Part shown: positions 7,253-17,137 of the stretch, one piece after another | How the letters are laid out: every line of letters begins with the position of its first letter | Numbering within the stretch: position 1 is the first letter of the stretch | Assembly: GCA_046541515.1 (NCBI GenBank) | Contig: JBKHDD010000051.1 | Span: 1 to 26,995, forward strand | Origin: CAYFVR01 sp046541515 | GTDB taxonomy: Bacteria > Desulfobacterota > Desulfobacteria > Desulfobacterales > Desulfococcaceae | Reading direction: 5' to 3' | DNA length: 26,995 nt | Notes under the pieces: generated by a model | Told to the model about the DNA's origin: nothing | The model's input: the letters and a program-made list of their open reading frames with translations, nothing else | Database searches by the model: none | Made by a program: the position numbers and the translations under genes

Positions 7253-7709
7253 TTTTCGGGAACGGGCTTATCCGGGTATCCGGGTAAGCGGGACCCGGGT
7301 TCCGGTGAATCGGGATTCCGAATTGCCGGAACCCGAGTTCCCCTCCCAGCGGCAAAAAAACGGTTATCGTACTTCCCTCCCCCGGCCGGCTTTGGACGGC
7401 AATGCATCCCCCGCTGGTTTGAACGATCCCCAAAACGATGGGCAGCCCCAAACCCCGCCCCAGGAATTTATCCGTAAAGAACGGATCGAATATCCGGTGG
7501 ATAATGTTCTCGGCCATGCCGACCCCGTTGTCGGCAACCGAAAAATGGGCCAATGGTTCTCCGGGGGCGTTCCATTCCGCCGGAAACCGATGGCCCGTCT
7601 CCCGCTCCATCCCTTCCGAAATTCCCGCCGAGACCCGGACCCGGCCTTCCCTTTCGGCGGGGATGGCTTCCCGGGCGTTGGTCAGCAAGGCTTTCAAGGC
7701 GTTTTTCAT
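7242..7709 (-). pseudogene. C-terminal remnant of a sensor histidine kinase (HATPase_c only)
   Basis: The frame holds only the ATP-binding end of a histidine kinase. It opens inside the N box (MKNALKALLTNAREA) and goes on through DNGVGM, FDPFF, GRGLGL and GSTITVFLPL. The His-phosphoacceptor domain and any sensor are missing. A TAA stands directly before the first ATG and no ribosome site is seen, so homology starts right at the edge of an AT-rich stretch. The last 30 or so residues after FLPLGGE look like read-through into hairpins at 7266-7335. Its tail overlaps the end of the convergent plus-strand gene. It resembles the kinase core of the gene at 14-2512. Most likely a truncated, inactive gene; a tiny stand-alone ATPase is the less likely option. 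Confidence 0.75.
7266..7335. repeat. Cluster of inverted repeats after the winged-helix gene
   Basis: GCTTATCCGG (7266-7275) pairs with CCGGGTAAGC (7280-7289) with one G-U and a GTAT loop. CGGGTTCCGG (7296-7305) pairs perfectly with CCGGAACCCG (7326-7335), and a small TCGG/CCGA hairpin (7310-7321) is nested inside. The first hairpin starts 14 nt after the stop of the plus-strand gene and may end its transcript, though no T run follows. Confidence 0.5.
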
Positions 7710-7962
7710 TTAACATAAATTTAAATTTAAACTTGAAGCGATTCAAATTTTTTCACAATAAAATCAATTAGATAATTCTATCTTGTTTTGAACGGTTAGA
7801 ATCCCGGCCAAGAAAAAATGATCTGTTGAATCGATTGTCGGTTTTAAGAAATTCGAATTTAACCTTGCCAAAAGGGAGTATATCATTACATTTTTAAATA
7901 AGCCGATGAGATAAATCCATTCAGCTTGGAAACATCCGGTTCCATGAAGGGAGTGGTTTTTT
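7710..7962. other. AT-rich intergenic island
   Basis: By hand count 53 of 180 bases at 7741-7920 are G or C (29%), far below the flanking genes. No supported gene lies here. It holds AATTTAAATTTAAA near 7718-7731, an inverted repeat TTGAA-GCGA-TTCAA (7733-7746) followed by T's, and a perfect 12-bp palindrome AAATTCGAATTT (7849-7860). It begins exactly where the kinase remnant ends and serves as the leader of the Mth938 gene. It could be a remnant of foreign DNA or a long regulatory leader. Confidence 0.6.
7865..7892 (+). promoter_or_regulatory. Candidate promoter of the Mth938-domain gene
   Basis: TTGCCA (7865-7870, 5 of 6) and TACATT (7887-7892, 4 of 6) are 16 nt apart in the AT-rich island. 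The palindrome AAATTCGAATTT ends 4 nt before the -35 and could be an operator. Confidence 0.3.
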
Positions 7963-8304
7963 ATGATCGAAGAATACGATTTCGGCCGAATCAAGGTGAA
8001 CGGCCAAGCCTACACCAACGACATCAAAATTTTAAACGGCGAAGTCCGCCCTGAATGGTGGCGGGATCGGGGACATCATCTGGTTCCCGGGGACGCCAAG
8101 GACCTGCTGGAGGCGAAACCGGACTACCTGGTGATCGGCAACGGCCATTCCAGCCAGATGAAGGTGGACGACCAATTCCACGCGGCGGTTCGGGAAGCCG
8201 GAATCGAGCTGATCGAGGAACCGACCACTCGGGCCGTAAAGACCTTCAATCGACTCCATGACGAAGGCAAAAACGTGGCGGCCGGTTTTCACCTGACCTG
8301 CTGA
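7963..8304 (+). CDS. Mth938-like (DUF498/NDUFAF3-like) domain protein
   Basis: Protein of 113 aa covering a whole Mth938 domain: the opening beta strand FGRIKVNGQAYTNDIKIL, GDAKDLLEAKPDYLVIGNGHS in the middle, and FNRLHDEGKNVAAGFHLTC at the end. The family includes the mitochondrial complex I assembly factor NDUFAF3 and small prokaryotic proteins of unknown activity. There is no signal peptide or membrane helix, so it is cytosolic. The ATG at 7963 follows GAAGGGAG. It is expressed alone, from the AT-rich leader, and its mRNA is probably ended by the strong hairpin at 8432-8462. Function cannot be assigned further. Confidence 0.87.
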   Translation: MIEEYDFGRIKVNGQAYTNDIKILNGEVRPEWWRDRGHHLVPGDAKDLLEAKPDYLVIGNGHSSQMKVDDQFHAAVREAGIELIEEPTTRAVKTFNRLHDEGKNVAAGFHLTC

Positions 8305-8431
8305 AGCGAATTTCAGGAAGCGCCCCGAGCGGCGACAATTTTCGAGGGGCTTGGCTGCATGGAATCAGACGGGCCGGGGGGACGTTCTCTCCAAAGGTCC
8401 CATTCCATTTCCGGGAATTCTCGCCAAAACA

Positions 8432-8462
8432 AAACCCCGACCAGTCTCGCTGGTCGGGGTTT
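8432..8462. terminator. Strong bidirectional rho-independent terminator
   Basis: A perfect 13-bp stem, AAACCCCGACCAG (8432-8444) with CTGGTCGGGGTTT (8450-8462), encloses a 5-nt loop. On the minus strand the stem is followed by a T-rich tail (TTTTGTTTT). It lies between two convergent genes and can serve both. Confidence 0.9.
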
Positions 8463-8489
8463 CCATTGGGGCGGGGCGCCAAGGCGGGA

Positions 8490-8756
8490 TCAGGACTGGG
8501 GCGCATCCTTTATCCGATCGATATTGCCCCGAAGCTGCGCGATTTCGATGCCCAGACCCACGCACTGCTTCCCTTCCAGGCAAAGCTCCGCGTCGGAGTC
8601 TTCCAGAAACGTCTTCAGCTCGTGCTCGTCCTTCTTCAGATCGACCACCCAGGCCTTCTGGTTTTCGTCGTATTCCACGTCCACGTCGATTCCGCATTCG
8701 CCGATATCGGGGTAGATTTCGCGGATTTTCTCGCACAGTTTTCCCTTGTCGATCAT
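8490..8756 (-). CDS. Conserved small Cys-containing protein, function unknown
   Basis: Cytosolic protein of 88 aa with Cys8, Cys21, Cys59 and Cys65. It is acidic, with an N-terminal helix and a CGIDVDVEYDE strand, then DAELCLEGKQCVGLGIEIAQL. I recall close relatives in Desulfobacterota and Geobacter-type genomes, all hypothetical. The four Cys could bind a metal, but they are not in a classic CxxC pair. The ATG at 8756 follows AAGGAGG. The gene has its own promoter (8818-8846) and a strong terminator, so it is a single-gene unit. Confidence 0.85.
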   Translation of the reverse strand: MIDKGKLCEKIREIYPDIGECGIDVDVEYDENQKAWVVDLKKDEHELKTFLEDSDAELCLEGKQCVGLGIEIAQLRGNIDRIKDAPQS

Positions 8757-8817
8757 GTGTCGCCTCCTTCGCTTCTGTGTAAACGACTCTGCGGTTCAGC
8801 CCGGGTCGCATATGAAA

Positions 8818-8846
8818 ACAATAGGGATTCCATTCCCCATTGACAA
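8818..8846 (-). promoter_or_regulatory. Sigma70-like promoter for the small Cys protein
   Basis: On the minus strand TTGTCA (8846-8841, 5 of 6) and TATTGT (8823-8818, 4 of 6) are exactly 17 nt apart, about 60 nt before the gene start at 8756. Confidence 0.5.
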
Positions 8847-8865
8847 GCCCTTGGAATATTTTCGG

Positions 8866-10683
8866 TTAGCTCCCCATGGCCGCTGCGGCCTCCCCTTCCC
8901 CCGCTTCCGCGCCGGGATTCACCGTGAACGCCGTTCCGGCGTGAACCGTGACCTGGGCGAAGGGAACAATCCAGCCGTATTCGTTGCAGGCGTCGATGGT
9001 CAGCGCCTGGATCAGGCGGGTCAGGATTTTGTGCTTTTCCGCCGCCGCCCCGGAAAAATCGGCCAGGGTGAGGATATCCAACGAAGAGGCTCCGGCCGCG
9101 GCCACCTCCACCTTGAGCTGATGAAGCGTGTCGGCGTACCCGCGCAAGTGCAATCCCTCTCGCAGGCGTGCCAGGAGCTTTTCCGGAATTTCCGTGGTGA
9201 TGATGGCCTGATGGGCGTAATCGAACCCGAACAGCACCCGCAGGCGGAAACCGGCGGACAAATTCTCGGGGTTCAGGGCCAGAAAATCCGCGGTGGGAAA
9301 GGTCTTGATCCCCGCGCCTCGCAAGGCCAGCTGGACCATGTCCGGGGACTGGGTTTTCACCCGGCCCCAGCCGCCGTCCGCCAGCCGAACCCAGTCCCCG
9401 GGATGGCAGGGAAACCAGGGCTCGTCGGGATGGTAGGGCCGGGAATGTTGCTCGATCAGCTCCCGCAGGGGCAGGCGGATCCAGCCGTTGCTGAGGGCGG
9501 GGTTTTCCAGGCGGACGTACAGGTTGAGGGCCAGCACCCGCCACGGCACGCCGTCGTAGATCAGCCGTTCGTTTTCGCGCACCGTGCCCAGGTTGAGCAA
9601 CAGTTGAACCTGCTGCCAGAAACGGTGCAATCCCTCCTTGGCCGTCCAGGCCAGGCCGAACAGGAAGACGATGGTGAGACTCAGCAGAAGCCAGTCGCCG
9701 GTGGCGTAAAGCGTGATCAGTCCCGCGCCGGTGGCCCCGAGGATCGTCAGGATGTGGTAGACCACGTCGCCCAGGCGAACGTAAAAGGTCCGCCTTTCCA
9801 CATCGTGAAGCGGGCTGTATTTGTAGATGAGCCGGTGAAGAAACCGCAACAGCAGCAACACCGTGATGAACGCCATTAGCGCCAACAGGAAATTCCGGCC
9901 CCGGGTTTTGAAGAAAATTCGGAGAACGTTCTGGGTCGATTCCAGCAACGACTTCTTTTCTTTTTGGATATCCTCAAGCCGATAGCGGGTCACCGCGAGC
10001 TGGTTTTCGATGTCGGTGAAGGTGGTGGACCAGCGGGCCTCCAGCTCGCCCAACCTTTCCAGAATGCGTTCGCGCAGCTCCGGCAATTCCGGGGCGGCCT
10101 CTTCTCCGCCCAATTGTTTCGCCCCGGACTGAAGCCTGCGGATGTTGTCCAGCCCCTTCTTCGCCGCGCCGAGCCGGTTTTCAAAATAGAGAATGTCGCT
10201 TCGAAGTTGTTCGATCTGGCGGGGGCGCTCGGTCATCTTTTTCAGCTCCTGGACGAAGGGGCTGATCAGGTGCGTCAGTTCGTCGCGCCAGTTAAATTCC
10301 TCCCTCCGGCGGTCCGCCATGCCGTCGGTTTCCACGCCGGTGGCGATGCGTTCAAAATCCCGTTGAAGGTCTCCCAACTGCCGTGTCAGTTGTTCGCTTT
10401 CCCGGCGGAGCGCCGCGCGGGTCTCCTCGTCGTCGGTGGATTTGAGTTCGGCGTTGATTTCGCGGAGATTCTCCCGGACGTTTTGGAGGGAGCGGGAGAG
10501 GGCTTGCAACGTGTTCAGGGTGGATCGGTCTTCCGCGGCGGTTTCGGATTCCGCGGGCTTTGGCCGCTCTTCGGCGAAGGGCGCCGGCGTCCCTTCCTGG
10601 GCGAAACCGGCCAAGGGGGCGCTCAGCAGGAAAAAGAGAGGAAACCAAAAGATAAAACATCGTCGTTTGGGACGGAATTTCAT
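8866..10683 (-). CDS. MscS-family mechanosensitive channel with long periplasmic coiled coil
   Basis: Inner-membrane protein of 605 aa. The signal peptide is clear (MKFRPKRRCF then a Phe/Leu-rich core, ending in AGFAQ). Residues about 30-255 are charged helices with many Glu, Arg and Gln, a predicted periplasmic coiled coil. Membrane helices lie at about 262-285 and in a pair at about 307-348. The MscS beta domain follows, with PGDWVRLADGGWGRV (in place of the usual GxVxxI stretch) and VLFGFDYAH in the cytosolic alpha/beta part. It would open under membrane tension or act as a gated solute channel. I prefer the ATG at 10683 because the signal peptide starts there, though no good ribosome site precedes it. 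An in-frame ATG at 10773 is possible. Confidence 0.87.
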   Translation of the reverse strand: MKFRPKRRCFIFWFPLFFLLSAPLAGFAQEGTPAPFAEERPKPAESETAAEDRSTLNTLQALSRSLQNVRENLREINAELKSTDDEETRAALRRESEQLTRQLGDLQRDFERIATGVETDGMADRRREEFNWRDELTHLISPFVQELKKMTERPRQIEQLRSDILYFENRLGAAKKGLDNIRRLQSGAKQLGGEEAAPELPELRERILERLGELEARWSTTFTDIENQLAVTRYRLEDIQKEKKSLLESTQNVLRIFFKTRGRNFLLALMAFITVLLLLRFLHRLIYKYSPLHDVERRTFYVRLGDVVYHILTILGATGAGLITLYATGDWLLLSLTIVFLFGLAWTAKEGLHRFWQQVQLLLNLGTVRENERLIYDGVPWRVLALNLYVRLENPALSNGWIRLPLRELIEQHSRPYHPDEPWFPCHPGDWVRLADGGWGRVKTQSPDMVQLALRGAGIKTFPTADFLALNPENLSAGFRLRVLFGFDYAHQAIITTEIPEKLLARLREGLHLRGYADTLHQLKVEVAAAGASSLDILTLADFSGAAAEKHKILTRLIQALTIDACNEYGWIVPFAQVTVHAGTAFTVNPGAEAGEGEAAAAMGS

Positions 10684-10922
10684 TCCGGACGAAGATCCGG
10701 AGACGGTTCGCCGAAAAACTCTTTCGGGAATCCCATGGGGCCCGGGAGCCTGGATTTTTGACGAGGGAATCATCCGCGACCGCCCCGTTTGCGGAGCGAA
10801 AAAAACAGATTCATTCTTGAAACTCTTTCATCTTCGGTTATCCTTGGGATTGTTCTTGGACGTTGAGAATCGGCGCTTTGGCGATCGATTCCGATCGACA
10901 CCGCAATCACGAAAGGAATCCC
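10684..10922. other. Divergent intergenic region
   Basis: 239 nt between the minus-strand channel gene and the plus-strand phosphatase gene. It contains TTGAAA (10817-10822), a possible -35 for the phosphatase, but no matching -10 at the right distance. No other signal is convincing. Confidence 0.4.
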
Positions 10923-11897
10923 ATGACCCTGGAACGGGAATTGAATGTGGCTCTGGAGGCCGTTCGCCGGGCGAGCGAATTGTGCCGGGAGGCCCGGCGC
11001 GCGCTGGCGACCGCCGAAACCATGGAAAAAATGGATCGGTCGCCGGTGACCGTGGCCGATTTCGGCTGCCAGGGCGTGGTCAATCTGGCGCTTCGCGCGG
11101 AATTTCCCCATATCCCCATGATCGGCGAAGAAACGGCCAGCGCCCTCCGGGAGTCCGACGAACTCCGAAATCGCGTTCTGGAGCTGGTTCGAGGGCAAAG
11201 CCCGGACGCCGGAGAAAGCGAGCTGCTGGACGCCATCGACCTGGGAAAAGGCGGCGCGGAGGGCGCGGAGCGCTGGTGGGTGCTGGACCCCATCGACGGC
11301 ACCAAGGGATTTCTTCGGGGGGACCAATACGCCGTGGCCTTGGCCCTGGTGGAAAGGGGAGAAGTCATCCTGGGCGTGCTGGGCTGCCCCAATTTCCCGA
11401 GGGCGGAGGGACCGCCGGGGACCCTGTTCTACGCCGTTCGGGGCCAGGGCGCCTTCGCGCGATCCATCGAGGGCGGCAAAGCAATCCGAATCGCCACCGA
11501 CGGCCTGACCGATCCGGCCAAGGCCCGGTTCTGCGAGTCGGTGGAAACGGCCCACGCCTCCCACGAAACCCACGCCAAAATCGGCGAGGCCATCGGCATA
11601 TCCGCCGAGCCCCACCGCATCGACAGCCAAGCCAAGTACGGCGCCGTGGCCAGTGGGTTGGCGTCGGTCTACCTTCGACTGCCCCGCAGCAAGGAATACC
11701 GGGAGAAAACCTGGGATCACGCCGCCGGGGCCATCGTGGTGGCGGAGGCCGGCGGGCGGGTGACCGATTTCTCCGGAAAGCCGCTGGACTTTTCCCTGGG
11801 TCGAAAGCTGGAAACCAACTACGGCATCCTGGCCACCAACGGCGTTTTGCACGACGCGGCCCTGCAGGCCGTCGCCAAGGTGGTGGGGATCGATTGA
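10923..11897 (+). CDS. cysQ: 3'(2'),5'-bisphosphate nucleotidase / inositol monophosphatase family enzyme
   Basis: Mg-dependent, lithium-sensitive-type phosphatase of 324 aa in the CysQ/Hal2 family, which removes the 3'-phosphate of PAP left over from sulfur metabolism. Metal-binding motifs are Glu69-Glu70 (GEET), Asp122-Pro-Ile-Asp125-Gly-Thr (DPIDGT) and Trp264-Asp265 (WDHAAG). The length and the arrangement YREKTWDHAAG are closer to the Hal2/SAL1 branch than to short E. coli CysQ, so the symbol is a best guess. Inositol-phosphate substrates remain possible. The ATG at 10923 follows GAAAGGA. Its stop is only 10 nt from the stop of the convergent aldo/keto reductase gene. Confidence 0.88.
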   Translation: MTLERELNVALEAVRRASELCREARRALATAETMEKMDRSPVTVADFGCQGVVNLALRAEFPHIPMIGEETASALRESDELRNRVLELVRGQSPDAGESELLDAIDLGKGGAEGAERWWVLDPIDGTKGFLRGDQYAVALALVERGEVILGVLGCPNFPRAEGPPGTLFYAVRGQGAFARSIEGGKAIRIATDGLTDPAKARFCESVETAHASHETHAKIGEAIGISAEPHRIDSQAKYGAVASGLASVYLRLPRSKEYREKTWDHAAGAIVVAEAGGRVTDFSGKPLDFSLGRKLETNYGILATNGVLHDAALQAVAKVVGID

Positions 11898-11907
11898 TTT
11901 CCCGCCC

Positions 11908-12888
11908 CTACCCTTTCTTTTTCTTCTTTCCCCATTGCCACATTACCGGGTTGTCGTCCAACCCCTCGGCGACCTCGCGGCTGATGGCGTCCATCTCTTG
12001 GACCGTTTCCGCTGGAAGCGCCACCGCCCCGGCCGCCGCGTTTTGGGTGGCCTGTTCCGGATTTCGTGCGCCCGCGATGGCGACGCTGTTCGGCTGGGCG
12101 ATGACCCAGGCCAGGGCCAGTTGCCCCAGGGTCAGGTCGTGGCGTTCCGCGATGGGCCGAAGCCGATCCAGCGCCGCCCGGACCTTGGGGTAAATTTCCG
12201 GCGAAAACAGCCGGTTGGCGGACCGATGGTCGCCTTTCTCCAGTTGGGGCGCGGGCCCGAATTTCCCGGTCAGAATGCCCTGGGCCATGGGGGAATAGGC
12301 CAGCACCGTCCGGCCGGTTTCCCTGCAAAAGGCGATGCCGTCGTTTTCCGCCGCGCGCCACAGGAGGGAGTACGGTGGTTGCAGGCTTTCGATCTCGCCA
12401 TATCGGGCGGCCTCCTCCATCTGGGCGCGGGAAAAGTTGGAGACGCCGATGGCCCGGATTTTTCCGGCGGCTTTCAAGCGGTTCAGCGCCTCCATGCTCT
12501 CCCCGATGGGGACCTTGGGACTGCCGAAGCTGCCGGCCGGCCAGTGAATCTGGTACAGGTCGATCACGTCGGTGTCCAGGTCGCGCAGGGACTGGTGGCA
12601 GGCGGCCTCCAATTTGTCCGCGGCCAGATGGTGGGGAAAGACCTTGGTGGCCAGGACCACGCGGTCCCGCGCGTCCTTCAACGCCTTCCCGACGATGCGC
12701 TCGGAGTGGCCGTCGCCGTAGGCGGGGGCGGTGTCGAAGGCGGTGATTCCGGCCTCGAACGCGGCCCGCATGGCCTGTGCGGTTTCGGCGTCGTCGATGC
12801 CGGTCCACATTTTTTTTCCGGCCTGCCAAGTGCCCATCACGACGGCGCTGAGAGAAATATCGGTCTGGCCCAGTTTGACCTGGTTCAT
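11908..12888 (-). CDS. Aldo/keto reductase
   Basis: NADPH-dependent oxidoreductase of 326 aa with a TIM-barrel fold. The four catalytic residues are all visible: Asp52 and Tyr57 (FDTAPAYGDGHSE), Lys82 (VLATKVF) and His115 (YQIHWPAG). The family signature around VIDLYQIHWP and the later GVSNFS are intact. It resembles the general-stress-protein-69/YajO-like branch that reduces aldehydes or ketones; the substrate cannot be told. ATG 12888 is chosen behind GAGGCG, and an earlier in-frame ATG has no homology. The protein ends in a lysine-rich stretch (GKKKKKG), probably harmless. Convergent with the phosphatase gene. Confidence 0.93.
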   Translation of the reverse strand: MNQVKLGQTDISLSAVVMGTWQAGKKMWTGIDDAETAQAMRAAFEAGITAFDTAPAYGDGHSERIVGKALKDARDRVVLATKVFPHHLAADKLEAACHQSLRDLDTDVIDLYQIHWPAGSFGSPKVPIGESMEALNRLKAAGKIRAIGVSNFSRAQMEEAARYGEIESLQPPYSLLWRAAENDGIAFCRETGRTVLAYSPMAQGILTGKFGPAPQLEKGDHRSANRLFSPEIYPKVRAALDRLRPIAERHDLTLGQLALAWVIAQPNSVAIAGARNPEQATQNAAAGAVALPAETVQEMDAISREVAEGLDDNPVMWQWGKKKKKG

Positions 12889-12997
12889 GGTTCGCCTCAA
12901 TCGGTTTGGAGTGGGAAATATCGTCAGGTGAGCATGGGGACGGCGATCCACCAAAGGGATGGAAGCCGGTTTCCGTTGGAATGGAATCGGAGCGAAA

Positions 12998-13306
12998 TCA
13001 ATCCCAGCCGACGTTCAACCGAATGACGGTCATCCGCCGCCGCCCGCGTCCGTCCGAAATTTCGAAGGAAAACGGAAACCAGTCGCCGTTTACGCGGACG
13101 CGGGCCCGGTAGCGGCCCCGGGGCAGGTCGATGCGGATGCGGCCGTACTTGTCGGTATACCCCAGACGGCGGCCGTCCATGGAGACCTCGGCATAGGAGA
13201 TCAGTCCGCCGGAGCTTTCGTCAACCAGTTGGAAATCGTCCGCCAAGGCCGGCGCCGCAAGCCCGATCACCAACCCAAGAATGATCCAAAAGAACCACCG
13301 TGTCAT
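12998..13306 (-). CDS. Small secreted protein with carboxypeptidase-regulatory-like fold
   Basis: Protein of 102 aa with a signal peptide (MTRWFFWIILGLVIGLAAPALA, residues 1-22) and a mature part rich in beta strands: LISYAEVSMDGRRLGYTDKYGRIRIDLPRGRYRARV. The pattern (a modifiable strand, a G-x-T-D-x-x-G-R turn, then a rigid LPRG-Y-R strand) is typical of CarboxypepD_reg or PEGA-like domains that sit on envelope proteins. Start at 13306 follows GAGAGGAG. It lies 67 nt downstream of the two-TM protein gene and is probably cotranscribed with it. Function unknown. Confidence 0.8.
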   Translation of the reverse strand: MTRWFFWIILGLVIGLAAPALADDFQLVDESSGGLISYAEVSMDGRRLGYTDKYGRIRIDLPRGRYRARVRVNGDWFPFSFEISDGRGRRRMTVIRLNVGWD

Positions 13307-13373
13307 GCACGCTCCTCTCCCCCGCCGCGGGCCTTTGCTTCCGCAGCCAAGGTTTTTGACGTCCCCGGAAAAC

Positions 13374-13958
13374 TCATGGCGATTGGAAGATGGTGACCGG
13401 GATTTTTCGAAAATCCCGGCTGGTTTTTGTCCGGTTTTCCAGCAGGCTGGTTTCCCCGGCGACGAATTTGTCCAATTCTTCCTTGGGAAACAGCTGCACG
13501 CTGCCCGTCTCGTGGGAAAAATCGATCCGTTGCACCACATCCTCGAAGGTCTGATCCGCGGGGATCCGGGCCATGATTTCAAACTTTCCGCTGGGGAAGA
13601 CCCGAGCCTCAAAATCGGTGGGGAATACGGTCAACGACCCCTCATGCCAAGGGAGGGGCGCTTCTCCGTCCGATGCCGCCAGTTCCCCGGTGATGAGCCA
13701 GGCTTCTTTTCCCGGAGGCGGTCCGGGATCGCTTTTCAGGGCGAACACCGCCAGCGCGAAGCCGGCCACCACGAACAGCAGCGCCGGATAGTTGGTGGTC
13801 ATTTTTCCGTACTTCCCGAACAAAGGCACTTCCACCCGGGTGGCCGTGGTTTGTCCGTCCGGGCCTTCGATCCGGTAAACCTTTTGGCTCAGCAGGGCGA
13901 TAAACCCCAGGACGATGCAAAGGCCGGAGAGCGCCAGCACCATGGAAATCGTGGTCAT
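13374..13958 (-). CDS. Two-TM membrane protein with periplasmic tail, function unknown
   Basis: Protein of 194 aa. Membrane helices lie at about 4-24 (ISMVLALSGLCIVLGFIALL) and 57-73 (PALLFVVAGFALAVFAL), separated by a short loop with KVYRIEGPDGQTTATRVEVP. The C-terminal 115 residues look like a soluble beta domain. No named family is recognised. ATG 13958 follows GGGAGG. The next gene downstream encodes a small secreted protein, so the two may form an envelope pair. Confidence 0.78.
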   Translation of the reverse strand: MTTISMVLALSGLCIVLGFIALLSQKVYRIEGPDGQTTATRVEVPLFGKYGKMTTNYPALLFVVAGFALAVFALKSDPGPPPGKEAWLITGELAASDGEAPLPWHEGSLTVFPTDFEARVFPSGKFEIMARIPADQTFEDVVQRIDFSHETGSVQLFPKEELDKFVAGETSLLENRTKTSRDFRKIPVTIFQSP

Positions 13959-14042
13959 GTGAACCTCCCGGGGAAAAGGGGTGGGATGGGAATACCGGGG
14001 CCGGGAAACGTGGCGGCTCGACCAGCCGCCAAATCAGCGCGT

Positions 14043-14234
14043 TCAGTTGGTGTCCCGGGCCATGTCCCCGAAGGGCGAAAGACCGTCGAACGGGCTTTCC
14101 GAGCCCGGAAGCGGCTTGGCCGCGTTGGCGTCGCCGCATTTCGGGCAGGGAAAGGGTTCGGGCGGTTCGCCCCGCAAAAGAACCCTCTCGAAGGTATGGC
14201 CGCAGGCCCGACATTTCAATTCCAGTTTGGCCAT
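14043..14234 (-). CDS. FmdB-like zinc-ribbon protein
   Basis: Protein of 63 aa with a four-Cys zinc ribbon: Cys8-x2-Cys11 (KCRACGHTFE) and Cys30-x2-Cys33 (PCPKCG). The rest is a Ser/Pro/Gly-rich tail without clear structure. The pattern fits the FmdB/putative regulatory zinc-ribbon group, whose members are small and mostly uncharacterised. ATG 14234 is preceded by GGAGGG. It lies downstream of ppdK, behind the hairpin at 14295-14320, so it may be a separate transcript or read-through. Confidence 0.82.
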   Translation of the reverse strand: MAKLELKCRACGHTFERVLLRGEPPEPFPCPKCGDANAAKPLPGSESPFDGLSPFGDMARDTN

Positions 14235-14294
14235 TGCGTTCCCTCCGTCGAGGGCCGGCGGGTCCGCCGCCCCCGACGCGGTGGAGAAAGGAGC

Positions 14295-14320
14295 GCCGGT
14301 CGGGCGGCGTCCCGACCGGC
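14295..14320. terminator. Hairpin terminator downstream of ppdK
   Basis: A perfect 10-bp stem, GCCGGTCGGG (14295-14304) with CCCGACCGGC (14311-14320), has a 6-nt loop. It starts 27 nt after the ppdK stop in the transcription direction. The tail on the minus strand is only CTCCTTTC. The plus side has TTTGGTTTT, but no plus-strand gene leads into it. Confidence 0.7.
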
Positions 14321-14346
14321 TTTGGTTTTCGGCGGCGCGGTCGCGG

Positions 14347-17088
<2,742 letters not shown>

Positions 17089-17137
17089 CTGGTCTCCTCT
17101 CTGGTTTCCACGGTTCGATGGAATAAACGGTTTCAAA

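Noticed and set aside
7764..7994. 76-codon minus-strand frame in the AT-rich island
   Set aside because: Runs into the start of the Mth938 gene, has no ribosome site and no recognisable pattern.
8840..8845. Perfect TTGACA on the plus strand
   Set aside because: No -10 at 16-18 nt; the same bases give a well spaced minus-strand promoter.
8746..9879. Long plus-strand frame opposite the MscS channel
   Set aside because: Shadow of a well supported gene in GC-rich DNA; no recognisable domain.
10817..10843. Possible promoter TTGAAA for the phosphatase gene
   Set aside because: No acceptable -10 at the needed distance.
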